A stretch of 64,000 nucleotides of DNA from Trypanosoma brucei gambiense DAL972 (lineage: Eukaryota; Euglenozoa; Kinetoplastea; Trypanosomatida; Trypanosomatidae), in the NCBI RefSeq assembly GCF_000210295.1, contig NC_026735.1, positions 197,749 to 261,748 on the forward strand, in the 5' to 3' direction. A program made the translations under genes and the position numbers. Within the stretch, counting starts at the first letter, position 1, and every line of letters starts with the position of its first letter. Under the pieces are notes generated by a model. It was not told the DNA's origin and ran no database searches. It was given only the letters and a program-made list of their open reading frames with translations. This document shows positions 48,301 to 58,396 of this stretch, piece by piece.

Positions 48301-49893
48301 GGCACAGGCTCCGATGGACTTCCTATTACTGCATTCGTGTACTGCCTGGACGATGTGGTTGCCAGCACACTTTTGGCCAACCTCTGGAATCGGAGCATTT
48401 ATGTAATGCAGCGAAACGGGCTAGAGGATATCGATATGACATATAAATCCTGTGCAGTACAGACCAAGGTAATTCTTGTACACGCTCCAGATGTGGATGG
48501 CGCGCATTTGGACGTCGTGCTATCGTGGATGAAGGGAGGTGAGCGTTTAGTGTTCTTTTTTGCCTCGTCGTCGGAGTTTATTCCTTCATGTATTCCTAAA
48601 GCGTCGCAGTTAGTGCTTCCACTAACATCCCACGACATTGGACGGCTCTTTTCCTCCTCTCTCACGGATGAGATGGCCTCAAAGAGTTTGTTTGGTCTCT
48701 CTCGTAATCTTCAGATTCCCTCTTACACGTTGGGCCGTCGGTTAGGCGGTGGGGCGTTTGGTGCCGTCTTTGAGGCGACGATGGACGATCTCAACGGGCG
48801 GTGCGCTGTGAAGGTAATGTGTCTTCGTGGGAATAAGCGTGACAACGGTGCTCGTAATAACGGTAAGGGTGTTCGGATGCCAGAGGTTGTGCGGGAGATT
48901 GAGGTCATGCGTATGTTGAACCACCCAAACCTTGTGCGATACCTTTTCTGCAATTGGGACGGCAAATGTGTGTCTATATTCATGGAATTGTGCCCTGGTG
49001 GGACGCTGAGTGATGCCATTACCAATGGGGACATACAGGGAGCGGATCATATTATTAGTATACTTCGTGATGTCATCAACGGTGTGGTGTACCTGCACGA
49101 TCATCACATCACCCATCGCGACCTTAAACCGGAAAACATACTGTTCCGTGACGGCCGTGCGAAGGTGTCTGACTTCGGTACAGCTGTTCAAAGAGATTCG
49201 GGGCTAAAAAATACGCGAGGAACTCTTGCGTACATGGCGCCGGAAGTGCTCCTCGGTGAGCCGTATGGCAAGGCATGTGATGTGTGGTCTATTGGTTGTA
49301 TTGTTGCCGAGGCCTTAGGTATTTCAACTAACTGCAGCAACAAATGTGCTGCTCAAGACGCTCAGCAGCAGAAACAACAGCGGCCTGTAACCGATCAGCA
49401 GTTCTCACCAACAAATCAGGGACTGGCGGAGTTGTGTGAGAGGTATCGCACGATGGATGAAAGGGAAACACGTGTGTTCGACTGTGATGATCCAACTGTA
49501 TGTGATTTTCTTCAGCATTGCCTGCACCGTAACCCGGAGAAACGGCCCAGTCCAAAGGAGTTGCTGGAGCATCCCCTTTTGAATGCCCGGTGTGGCTCAG
49601 CTGTTTGGGAGTGGGTGGAGTCCGTAATTGCTCGTCAGCGTGCCATGCCGCTTCGCCGCAGGACCTCCACCGTTATTTTGACTTCCGTGGCTGTAAATAA
49701 AGGTGCCGGAATTGGCCGTGATGATGATACCGATGGGGCGGATGGAATGGGTGGTGGTGAAGGTGGTGGGTTGCATACCACATATATTTCCCGTGTTGCG
49801 TCTATGAGTGCCGCATCATTGCAGTCCATAAGTGAGGAGGGTCAAAATAGCGCCTCGTGGGGTACTTCATTTGGTGATCAGGGAGTTGTTTAG
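45388..49893 (+). CDS. MRK1: MAP3K/STE-type protein kinase with two predicted membrane helices (MEKK-related kinase)
   Basis: This 1501-aa protein starts at the ATG at 45388, just after a possible splice AG (45376-45377). Residues 1-430 are disordered and Ser/Gly/Asn-rich. A helical region follows (about 455-545). Two hydrophobic helices lie at about 609-629 and 633-655, followed by a second disordered stretch. The kinase domain covers about 1113-1415 and is complete: Gly-rich loop 1120-1125 (GGGAFG), Lys1142 in AVKV, HRDLKPEN (Asp1245), DFG (Asp1262) and APE in YMAPEVLL. A Gln-rich insert lies after the F helix (about 1318-1335). The sequence is closest to MAP3K/MEKK kinases. In T. brucei a kinase of this locus, called MEKK-related kinase 1 or MEKK1, takes part in the quorum-sensing pathway to stumpy forms. 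That link is from memory of the locus. The tail after the kinase domain is disordered. Confidence 0.85.
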   Translation: MPFAANVVQNTNDHSHTGDKGNEGTIVKVGEGVSLQSSTLDIVKSVGEGSAAGEAPGTSFRTIAAGAMGSRAKGAWEVTSTSGKPTTSSEKGDTAGFAESPGNNPNFLRSPLQRVLVPKTSSRGTNRLDGRNPLGEGAVRKDGDKSSGSCVKPSVNGDNKCDTIGSLARRAPPGLTMGRSELGSARDEWPVQSPRGVWPHPALSGKSSPNFYGSPVNTSTRAPFFSPLPAASLPPNNTVPGTLKRQLYNVDTANEEMMMPNNSFASTIVTSGSRCDNRDPAFSDCGEAGIFTPKRVGRDSRSATPTRWYNTSFHGNYAGGPMRRTSTAERGKLSAANEQNGERREVQSATVSPGLGLTTVEVYDTSISSRTGNAMKEQRSLSPNVQPACFYPINWSSCPSRDNDDSNAGDRISVPGAVLVPVDSDATNRDPQEGAPTNSCQLHNHCLNRTNSEWWFKDPTIFLLNVNLIKLLELREEMERLNEQRSVDRPHSAYERRGREASLHSSHSIMLAGMLEKLESIQFQIAYSILDIKNVLLKHHFAKWSNTGVRDCVSNVVSAWDAHGPASKEFKEASYILLDLVSAEERGSITYTNVHRMWNALGTSRTASCAATAFCFVSLLCFVVVAAAGTLPGWVCAAVASIGALLMVSVVTITSVQLHYSSVSARVWGFSHNEMLKRVEAVQQNLYDGGEGATGVPVGYSDLVAVQKAPGSSSTCFQLGKTSSQGHMLPQQDAPRDDCARDCGPLSSRNSFYSRSQLRIPNDTTGILRKVPSMSNVKCSSGASNGAISSGRSEKQAGSLRDSSPCLRRADRQENDWWNQPAGGRWNDDSFNRCSPMERVPVGHADNPLVAGGSGREWQEALSEQKRECDTAVRKQIGRRQSVDGDRAAANVLAVPSEFNHGEERPRQFRGAQRPQSRGVDSEVERMLRDAASKAALNSAYVAPMNIFSDEASPGSSLLLTSATGMQGNLLGTGSDGLPITAFVYCLDDVVASTLLANLWNRSIYVMQRNGLEDIDMTYKSCAVQTKVILVHAPDVDGAHLDVVLSWMKGGERLVFFFASSSEFIPSCIPKASQLVLPLTSHDIGRLFSSSLTDEMASKSLFGLSRNLQIPSYTLGRRLGGGAFGAVFEATMDDLNGRCAVKVMCLRGNKRDNGARNNGKGVRMPEVVREIEVMRMLNHPNLVRYLFCNWDGKCVSIFMELCPGGTLSDAITNGDIQGADHIISILRDVINGVVYLHDHHITHRDLKPENILFRDGRAKVSDFGTAVQRDSGLKNTRGTLAYMAPEVLLGEPYGKACDVWSIGCIVAEALGISTNCSNKCAAQDAQQQKQQRPVTDQQFSPTNQGLAELCERYRTMDERETRVFDCDDPTVCDFLQHCLHRNPEKRPSPKELLEHPLLNARCGSAVWEWVESVIARQRAMPLRRRTSTVILTSVAVNKGAGIGRDDDTDGADGMGGGEGGGLHTTYISRVASMSAASLQSISEEGQNSASWGTSFGDQGVV

Positions 49894-49929
49894 GAATATA
49901 TGTAAAAGGGAAAAAGGAGGGACGGCAGC

Positions 49930-49953
49930 GGCATTGGCATTGGCATTGGCATT
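49930..49953. repeat. GGCATT hexamer repeat, four units
   Basis: Four perfect GGCATT units start 37 nt after the kinase stop codon, in its 3' UTR. A partial fifth unit (GGC) follows. Confidence 0.85.
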
Positions 49954-50256
49954 GGCGATGACGGTGAAGGTTATGATGATGATGATGGTTGTGGAGCCAA
50001 CAGTGAATGTAAGGGGAGAAGGGAATTTTATAAACGTGAGTGTGTATGTGCTTCCACTGGTGTATTTCTTTGTGAGACTTGGGGATTTTTCTGGGCTTCC
50101 CTCTTTTTTTTTTTGGTTTCGTAGGTGTTTTTGTGCGTACATAAATATATGTGTTTTTTTCTTCCTTTTTGCGCTTTTTGGCAGTATTTGAGTTCCCAGG
50201 GTGTTTTTTAGTGTGTGTGTGGGTGGGCGACATGTAAAAAAAAATCAATGAACAAG

Positions 50257-50281
<25 letters not shown>
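50257..50281. repeat. TA microsatellite
   Basis: About 12 TA units in the spacer downstream of the kinase gene. Confidence 0.85.
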
Positions 50282-50287
<6 letters not shown>

Positions 50288-52586
50288 CGTATATATGTTT
50301 TGTTGTATATATATGTATATTTATACATAATTTATATATACTCGTATTTGCGTGGGTGTTTGTGCTTCTCTTTTTGTTCGCTTGCTTGTTGTTTGTTTGT
50401 TTGCTTTTTTTTCTTTGTTTGGGGAAGAGGCTAATCGTTTTTTTTTTTGACGTGGCAGGGTGTGATGAAGCGCTGTGATGTTTTTGTTTTACTTTAAACC
50501 CTTTCCCTATCCCTTCTGCTTTTTGTGGGCGTGTTTCTTTGTTGGCGTTTGACAACCATTCGTTATGCTCAACAAGTTCATTCTAGTTATAATTCTCAGA
50601 GTGAGCGAGCAATATTCCGTCGCTTTCGGGGGTTCTTTTTTTTTTTTTTGGTTTAGTTATTTTTATTTGGTAATATTTCTTTCCTTCTTTCCCCCTCCTT
50701 CCACTTTATTCCAAAAGTTCTCGCCTTTTTTATTTCATTTTCTTAGTTTAGCGCAGGCCGTTGCATGTGCACCACCGGAACAAAAAAAAATCAACAGAAA
50801 ATAAAGATCAAGTAAATAAAACGAAGAAGAAAATAAGAGAGAGAGAGAGAAAAAAAAAACGGTAAGGCAAAAAGAAAAAAAAACCAAGTTATAAGGAGGG
50901 AGCACACATAGAAATATTTACGCACATACAATTTGACCGCCCTTCACCTTAATTTTTTCCCTTCTATCCATGTGCTTAATCATCTTATTTGGCTTCTAGT
51001 TCTTAGTTCTGTTCGTTTACTTTACTTTACTTTACTTTCTTTTTCCCCTTTCTTTCTTTCTTTCTTTCTGTTTTTGAATTTGCCTCTCAGAGTTCCATCT
51101 TTTTTTTTTTATCTTTTATGTTCACATTTCACTCTCCCTCTCTTTAGCGCAGGGTGAAGTGTGCATTTGTGTGTATTTGTGTGTATGGGAGAAACCAACC
51201 AACCAATTAAAATATATAAACAAACAAAATAAAAAAGATATTCCGTCGCTACAAGTTCCGTTCACCGCCTTTTTTTTTTTGTTTCGTTACTGTTTGTATA
51301 ATCTCGCTTGTTATGGTGTGCATGTGTGCAGTTTTAAGGAAACGGTGGGGTCGCGCGGATTCGTGCGTGTCGTGTGTAATTTCTTTCCTTTTTCTTTTTT
51401 TTCTTTTCTTTTTCTTTTTGGTCTCTTTATATATCATATGTATTAATTTGAGTGAACGAAAACAAAATAAAACAAAACTAAAAAGAACGAGGAGGGGGAG
51501 GGGAGGGAGAACAAAAGAAGAACAACACCAACGAAAAAAAAAAAAGAAAAGAAATAAAGAAGGAAAGAAAGAGAAAAAACAACAACAACAACAACAACAA
51601 CAACACGTAAATTGCTGACGTGTATGTCATTTTTCTTCTCTGCATGAATTATCTCCATTGGACTTTTCTTCAATATTAACACATAAATGTTTATATATGT
51701 TTATATATATATATATATATAAGTTAATGTGTTATAAATATGTATGAATATATAAATATATGAATGTTTCATTTCATCATCTTTGCATGTTTAGGCAACA
51801 CCAAGCATAAAAAGGGAGAAGCTGAAGCCGAAAAGAAAAAAGAAAGAAAAGTAAAAAGAAAAAAAAAGTAATTTAAAAAGCGCGTTTCAATATGTTAGAT
51901 ATAGCAATGATAGTACGGATAATAACAGCATTATGTCAACACATTCATATATAAATGTATAAATAAAAATATTTATATATATATGCAAGGTCTAAGGAAG
52001 GTCAGCGAACACGACAATATTAATGCAGGAGGATGATGCTGATGAAACAAACAACAACAACAAAAAAAAAAAAGAAAGATGTAATGGCGGTGACGGGAAC
52101 CGAAAGCAAAGAAAAGAAAAAATACCCTCACAATTTGGTGATTGCGTGCAGGAAATTGCAGATGCGTGTGAGCGATTACATCTCCAGAAACATATATTAT
52201 ATTAATCCAGTTGAATGATGGACTTTACAATTTATCGTAACAAAATTTTTAAATTTTTATATTTATTAAGTTGTAATAATGTTGATAATAACGTTATATT
52301 GATGTGGAAGACCGTCTCTTCATTCATAGCAAAATTTATCATTCCGTGTCAAAACTTCAACGAATGGAGGAACGCCCCTATAATAATAATAATAAAAGGG
52401 GTGGTGGTGGTGGTGGTTTGTGTAAAAGGGAGGGGGAAGAAATATTAAATGAATGAATGAACTAATAGTTATTAGTTTATGTGTCAGCTTTGTTTGCTTT
52501 TTTCCCCCTTTCTGTTTTCCTTTTTTTTTTTTCCTCCTCACTTCACCTCACTTCACTTCACTTTACTTTGCTATTTTTTTTCTTCG

Positions 52587-52619
52587 TTTGCCTTTTGCCT
52601 TTTGCCTTTTGCCTTTTGC
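52587..52619. repeat. TTTTGCC tandem repeat
   Basis: Heptamer repeated about four times within a pyrimidine-rich stretch that should be part of the 5' flank of the next gene. Confidence 0.75.
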
Positions 52620-53146
52620 TCTTTTTTTTCTTTTTTTTTTTGCATTTCTACGTGTTGAAATGTTTCATTAATGGAAGTTGCCATCAAAATTCTTCTTTTG
52701 CTTTTAACAATTTCTGTTTTACATCCTTTTCATTTATCTACATTTCCTTTGTCTTTTTTTTTTCTTTCTCTGGTTTTCCACCTAAAAGGGTTTTAATTTT
52801 AACTCTTTGCACATATTTTGCTTCTTTTCTTTCTTTCTTTCTTTTTTCCCCCTTTTTGTCGTCTTGTTTTTTTTTCTTCTCATTGAACAATACTTGTTGG
52901 CAAATAAATCAGCTTTAATACACACAATAGCAAAGCTGAAAGCAAACAACACATACATATTATACATATACATACTCACGTAAAAAAAAAAAGAAGGAAG
53001 GCAGGAAAGAAGAGGAAAAACAAAAACAAAAACAAAAAAGACAACAGACTCAAAACGAAACAAAACAAAACAAAACAACACCAACAACACCAATAACACC
53101 AAAACAACAAAGAAGAAAGAAAGAAAGAAAAAAAAAAGAGGAAATT

Positions 53147-53524
53147 ATGCCCGTTATTGTTGTAAACCTCGTATTTAACCCCCCAGAGGTATCATTGATT
53201 GGTAAAGGCCTCTCCACCTCCATCATGAATCGTCTTGAAAGTGAACTCATCGTGCGAACCACCACCAGCCGTCCCGTCACCGCCAGCATGGGAACTGAAG
53301 GGCCACTTTTTGTACAAAACCCCAACGGCTGCTCGGCTGGAGCGGAGGTTTGGCGCCTCACAATTCCCAACCATTACTGCGATGATTTGGCCAAATGTGC
53401 CTTTTTTGGATCAGTCATCAGCGTTATGGAAGGTGATGGATGGTCACTTGTTTGCAGCAGTGCCACCACTACTTCTGGTGATGGGAAGGAAATCTCACGC
53501 TTCTTCTTTTCACGTAGGGCTTAA
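53147..53524 (+). CDS. Small protein of unknown function
   Basis: The frame gives 125 aa from a true ATG. It reads as a compact folded protein with alternating beta-like and short helical stretches (for example MPVIVVNLVFNPPEVSLIGK and EGDGWSLVCSSATTTSGDGK) and no disordered or membrane segments. G+C content and codon use rise sharply compared with the flanking A/T-rich DNA, which supports a real gene. No family was recognised. The pyrimidine tract at about 52820-52880 could supply its splice site. Confidence 0.65.
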   Translation: MPVIVVNLVFNPPEVSLIGKGLSTSIMNRLESELIVRTTTSRPVTASMGTEGPLFVQNPNGCSAGAEVWRLTIPNHYCDDLAKCAFFGSVISVMEGDGWSLVCSSATTTSGDGKEISRFFFSRRA

Positions 53525-53739
53525 GGGAAATTATACATGAGTGAATGAATGAATGAAGGAATATATATATATATATTTGTATATATTTGTATATATATGT
53601 AGTATCTCTCTCTTTTTTTTCCTTTTTCCTTTCTTCTTCCTCTTCTCCCTTTCGCTCTCTCATTTTTTCTCTCTCCCTCTCCCTCTTTTACACTCACACC
53701 CATACGCTTATGCTTACACTTACACACACACACACGCAC

Positions 53740-53870
53740 ACGCACGCACGCACGCACGCANNNNNNNNNNNNNNNNNNNNNNNNNNNNNNNNNNNNNNNN
53801 NNNNNNNNNNNNNNNNNNNNNNNNNNNNNNNNNNNNNNNNNNNNNNNNNNNNNNNNNNNNCATGCATGCA
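53740..53870. other. Assembly gap (100 N) flanked by CA/GCAC repeats
   Basis: The N run at 53761-53860 is preceded by CA and GCAC repeats and followed by CATGCATGCA, so a collapsed microsatellite probably broke the assembly. Confidence 0.9.
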
Positions 53871-55025
53871 TTTCGCTTTTTTTTTTCTCCTTTCCTAAGA
53901 GGTATGGAAGGGAAATAAAAGTGCGAATGAGCAAAAAGGGATAATATTAAAAGTGATGACAAGGGGAAGAGTAAAATAAACTAAAAAAAAAAAAGGAGGA
54001 CGAAAAGTTCAAATGGGAGAGGAAAGAAAAATAAGAAAGTGATTGCGAAACATTTTTTTTTGTTTGTTTGTGGTTGACTGAGGTTTTACTCTTCTTTTTG
54101 TTTTTTTTCCATTTTTTTTTCTTTCGCCTCATTTTCGTAGATTTTTGTTGTATTTGATTTATTTATTGTTCAATCTCAATCTCAACCTCCTTCTTCTTTT
54201 TTTTTTCCTTCCTCTCCTTCTCTCTGTTGTGTGCAATGCAGGAGTTCCTTAGAGGAAAAATAAATTAAGAAAAAAAAAATAAAAGAAGAAACAAAAGGAA
54301 AAAACAGAAATAAATTGAATGGAAAAGGCCTCATGACAAGGAAAAAAAAAAGAGAGAAAAAAAGAAGAAAAGCAAAGGAAGCGAGGAAATAAAACTGAAA
54401 GAGAATGATTAAAACGAAAGATCTCTCTCTCTCCCCTTTTTTCTCTTTTCTTTTTTTTTTTAAAAAATTTTTTAAATACGTTTTCTCTTCTTTCTGCAAT
54501 TATATTCTCCTTCCATATTTCTGCCGCTGTTTTTCTGTTGTTGTTGTTGTTTTTGCTGTCGTTATTGTTTTTGTTTTTGTTTTTTATTTTGCTTTGTTTT
54601 GTTTCATGGACATTAAATGGTGCATCAAAGGTAAAGGTAAAAAACCATTTATTACAACCGCTTCCTCTCATTATGCAAATCAAAAAAAAAATGAAGTAAA
54701 AAAAAAGTGAAGAAAAGAAAGCGAAACAAAACGGAACATATGTATATAAGGAGCAAAGGAAGTAAGAAAAAGATAATGCAAGAGATAGAGAGAAAAGAGA
54801 GAAAGAGAGAAAAGAAAAAAAAGAGAGAAAATGAAGGAATGAAAGAAGATGAAAGAAGATGAAAGGAGGAAGATGAAAGATGTACACACACATGCGTATG
54901 TTTTTGTATAATTAATATTTGTTCATACTTTATGCAATACATCACTGTGTGTTTAAGAGATGAAATGCAATGCAGAAAGAAAATGGGAGAATAGGAAGAA
55001 ATTCTCGTCTCTCACACTTCATATT

Positions 55026-55032
<7 letters not shown>

Positions 55033-55062
<30 letters not shown>
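55033..55062. repeat. TA microsatellite
   Basis: About 15 AT units within the spacer. Confidence 0.85.
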
Positions 55063-55065
<3 letters not shown>

Positions 55066-56052
55066 ATTATTTGTTTTTACTCTTAGCTCTTTTTATTTCC
55101 CCTTCTATCATCTTTTTTCCTTTTCCTCTTTTTTCTTTTTGTATTTTTCCTCTCCCTTTCCCACTTTTTTTCCCTCCTTTTATCTTTTTTTTTTTTCACT
55201 CGATGTTTGATGTCTTGAAGAAAAGAAACAACAACAACCAAAACAAGAAAAGAAGGAGTGTGAAGGAAATATTGATCATGGTTATGGTTATTATCATCAT
55301 CATTATTATCATCAACATCATCATCATTATTATTATTATTGGGGTTTTGACTTAAATCTGTGGTTGCTGTACAAACCCCCCCCCACCACCACCACCAAAT
55401 GGATTCTCCTTCACTTCTTTCCGTTTTGCCTTCAAATATGAACATGCCAATGCTTTTTTTTTTCTTGTGTGTCTGCACCTGCTCCTAATTCCTTTTTGTT
55501 GTTGCTCATATTTTGTTTTTGTTTATTTGCTTGCATATTTTTATTTATTTATCTCTTCTCTTCTCTTCTCTTCTTCTTCTCTTTTTTTTTTTTTAAAAAC
55601 CCCCTTAATCATTTATTTTATTTTATTTTTATATGAAAATATATCTCCTATATTTGTTACTTCTATTTCATTTAATCACAAGGTTGCCCACAAACATATA
55701 CACATACATACAAATATATTCTTCGATTATTCGGCTATTTTCTTTTCCCTGTGCTTTACAAGTCAGGAAAGAGAACGAAAACGAAAACCAAAAACTAAAA
55801 ATAAAATAAAAGCAAAAAAAAAAAAAGGACAAAAACAAAAACTAAAGCTAAAAGGCTGAGGAGGGGGGAAAAGAAAAGAAAAAGAAAGAGACGGCAGTGA
55901 AGTGCGTCCTGCCATCATTACATCATTTGAATTCATATCGCCACTTGAGGGACGTGAGCGTGTCACGAAGTTTAAGGAAAAAACTTCGACTCCGTTGTGA
56001 GGTTCGCTTGATTTGTATAAATAAAGTGAAGAACACATATCGTATAACCCCC

Positions 56053-56098
<46 letters not shown>

Positions 56099-56144
56099 AT
56101 ATTAATTACATATTAATTAATATTATTAAAACAGCAGCTTTAGG

Positions 56145-56215
56145 GTTTCCTCTATTTTCTCCTATTTTGCTTTTGCCTTTTTGTTGTTTTCACTGTTTTT
56201 TTTTCATTTTTTTAG
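56145..56215 (+). promoter_or_regulatory. Probable trans-splice acceptor for the polytopic membrane protein
   Basis: A long T-rich pyrimidine tract ends in TTTTTTTAG at 56207-56215. The ATG at 56281 is 65 nt downstream. This places the long open sequence before 56215 outside the mRNA and decides the start. Confidence 0.65.
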
Positions 56216-56280
56216 GTTGTGTGTGTGTGTGTGTGGTGTATCAGTTGGAGGTCCCGCGTAAAGTTGGTATTTTAACACTG

Positions 56281-57207
56281 ATGTTTACCTCGAGCGGTTG
56301 TAGCGGTACATGCTCTGGACCAACAAATGCACGGCGTTTGTACTTCATGTTGCGGGTTTGTGCTGCGCTTTTGTGGGTTCCGCATTGTGCCGCGTCATGG
56401 TGGGTTGCAAGCACCAATCAGGAGGTGCTTCATGTATTAATTTTTCATGTACTCGCCATTGCCTTGACGTATTACCTGGCGGTGTATAAATCCTGTGGGG
56501 ATTATTTATTAATTGTATCATGGGCTATTGGTGTATTGAGCAGAAGCACTTGGGTAACACCTAAAGCAGGTGGTAGTGTTGTTATTCATCATAATGCAGC
56601 CCCTTCTGTGTTACATTTGAGTACTCAAAATAATAATTTTAGCGCTGCAGACGGCAGTCGTGATGTTAATGGCGATGGCGATGTCAATGGTTTGATGGCC
56701 GCTGTTTCGGCCTTATCATCAACTGCGGAGGGTTCACGACTTTTATGGTTGGGGGTTTCCATGTTGAATGGCATTATTGGAGGGGCTTTGTGCAAACTGA
56801 AGGATCTGGATGAGGACCGTTATTACCCAACACTTGATTTAGGAGCCAGGTTGTATGTTGTGGTTCCCTTCTGTACGGGGCAGTGGTTTTACTTCCTCTT
56901 ACGCAATGGTTGGAGGGGAATCTTGTTGGAAAATCTTACAATTATTATTGTCCTTGCGATAGTGGGTTACACCGTTTTGACTTACAAGTTATTAAAGAAA
57001 TACACCCCACTGGCGCACGGTGATGTTATTGGTTGCTTCTGTGCGCTGTTGACAACATCGTTCGGCGTTGTGTTTGCTGCTGTGTTGGTTGGCAACATAT
57101 TTTTCACTGTGCTGGTGATCCCGTTTCTTAAGTCACTTTTTTCGTTAAATGCGCTCGTTAGTTCGCTAGGTATTGTGATGGAGATCATTGTGTATGAAAT
57201 TATATAA
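56281..57207 (+). CDS. Polytopic membrane protein, unknown function
   Basis: The frame gives 308 aa from the ATG at 56281. The open frame extends 128 codons further upstream but only to a GTG, with no other Met, through T-rich splice sequence, so that part is not coding. Seven or eight hydrophobic helices are visible at about residues 21-41, 49-69, 74-90, 154-172, 191-208, 217-237, 249-282 and 289-307. A polar, Asn/Asp/Gly-rich loop of about 60 residues lies between the third and fourth. A short acidic motif, LKDLDEDRYYPTLDLG, follows the fourth helix. No signal peptide is needed. It looks like a transporter- or receptor-like integral protein, but no family was recognised. Confidence 0.72.
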   Translation: MFTSSGCSGTCSGPTNARRLYFMLRVCAALLWVPHCAASWWVASTNQEVLHVLIFHVLAIALTYYLAVYKSCGDYLLIVSWAIGVLSRSTWVTPKAGGSVVIHHNAAPSVLHLSTQNNNFSAADGSRDVNGDGDVNGLMAAVSALSSTAEGSRLLWLGVSMLNGIIGGALCKLKDLDEDRYYPTLDLGARLYVVVPFCTGQWFYFLLRNGWRGILLENLTIIIVLAIVGYTVLTYKLLKKYTPLAHGDVIGCFCALLTTSFGVVFAAVLVGNIFFTVLVIPFLKSLFSLNALVSSLGIVMEIIVYEII

Positions 57208-58396
57208 CCAAATAACACAATTGCATAAGCGTCATGGGCGCTTTATATTTCTTTTTTTCTTTTTTCTTTTTTCTTTTTGGGAATTGTGTTGTCGTTTTTG
57301 CGACAGTTCTGCAAGTCTGATGGAAACTGTTGTGTTGGGGTGGCTAACGAACGCTCATTGGTAGGCATACCGTTGGCTCAATCATGCAATAAAGAAAAAA
57401 AAAAATACACAAATTATTGGCGTTAAAATTGTTCCTGCTGAGCTGAAAAGAATCTTTTTTTTTTTTTTGAATGGCTCGGTTACAGGCACACATCCCTTTT
57501 TTTAATTTCGACACCTCCCCCCTTTGTATGTTTGTTTGTTCGTTTAATGTTGTGTTTCTGTGTGTGTGTGTGTGTGTGGCAATGGAAAGCAGCACCCTAT
57601 GCCTCTTTCTTCATTTCATTTCATTTCCTTTCCTTTCCATTGGAATGGAAGTGTGTATATGTACATGTACATGCGCAAATGGGTGTTTTTTTTTTTTTGG
57701 GGGGGGAGGCGTATGTGTGTTTTACTCAGTGGTGTGTGTTGGTTCTTCAATGAGGGAAGACGTGTTTTTGTGTTTGTGTTTATGTGTTTGTGTGTGTGTG
57801 TATGGAGGGAGGGAGGGAGCTCCATTTCCCAATTTGAATCTTCATTTACTTCATTGCGGCGCTCGTGTTTTTTGTTTTGTTTCTTTTCCCTTTCCTCTTA
57901 TTTTTCTTCAACCTGCTTTTTTTTTCTTTTTTCAGAATAACTGTTAGATTTGATTGATTGCTTCCCCCACCTCGGGTTTATTTACAATTTGTCTACGTGC
58001 GTTTGTGCCTTATTTTCAACCCTCACTTCCTCCGGCTTGTCCCCTTCTTTTTTTTTCCTCTTTCTTTACTTCTCTCTTTATTTCCTTTCCGTCTTGTTAA
58101 TGTTTGCATTTGGCAGCAAGAGGTGTGGGCGGACACTTTAGGCCTTTCGTGCTGGCTTTTTCTTTTTCTTTTTGTGTGTGTGTGTGGGGGCAAAATAACG
58201 GACAAAACCCTTCTTTGCATAAAATCTAACAGGTGCTGATTTCGGGAGGTAATTAGATTTTAGGAGATATCAACCTGAAAAGGAAATAGGTGCAAAACTG
58301 GTCGGGCGTTTGCGTGTGTACTGAAGAGGAGCGTAAGCAGCTGTTCAGGCAGAATTTATAGAGTTTGACTGTAGTTTTGGACCGTTTTGTGCATCA
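57208..58396. other. Intergenic region between the membrane protein and the CXorf65-like gene
   Basis: A/T- and T-rich with GT runs (for example 57559-57577). Short frames are low-complexity. No gene is seen. Confidence 0.55.

Larger units (their letters stand above)
49894..53146. other. Long intergenic region, 3.25 kb, rich in simple repeats
   Basis: No convincing gene is seen. It contains GGCATT repeats (49930-49953), TA runs (50257-50281 and 51703-51721), CAA repeats (about 51582-51605), a TTTTGCC tandem (about 52587-52619), and many T- and A-runs. Short frames here are low-complexity. Confidence 0.6.
53525..56280. other. Repeat-rich spacer with assembly gap
   Basis: About 2.75 kb of A/T-rich DNA with TA, CA/GC, ATT/ATC and homopolymer runs. 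A 100-base N gap lies at 53761-53860. One short island of mixed composition lies at about 55890-56030. Otherwise no gene is seen. Confidence 0.6.

Noticed and set aside
52023..52218. Short Lys/Asn-rich frames of about 60 codons
   Set aside because: They read through AAC and A runs and have no folded pattern.
54249..54893. Minus-strand frame of 214 codons rich in Phe, Leu and Ser
   Set aside because: It is the complement of A/G-rich spacer DNA, with low-complexity translation only.
55897..56280. 128-codon N-terminal extension of the polytopic membrane protein
   Set aside because: It starts at GTG, has no internal ATG and crosses the pyrimidine tract and AG of the probable splice site.
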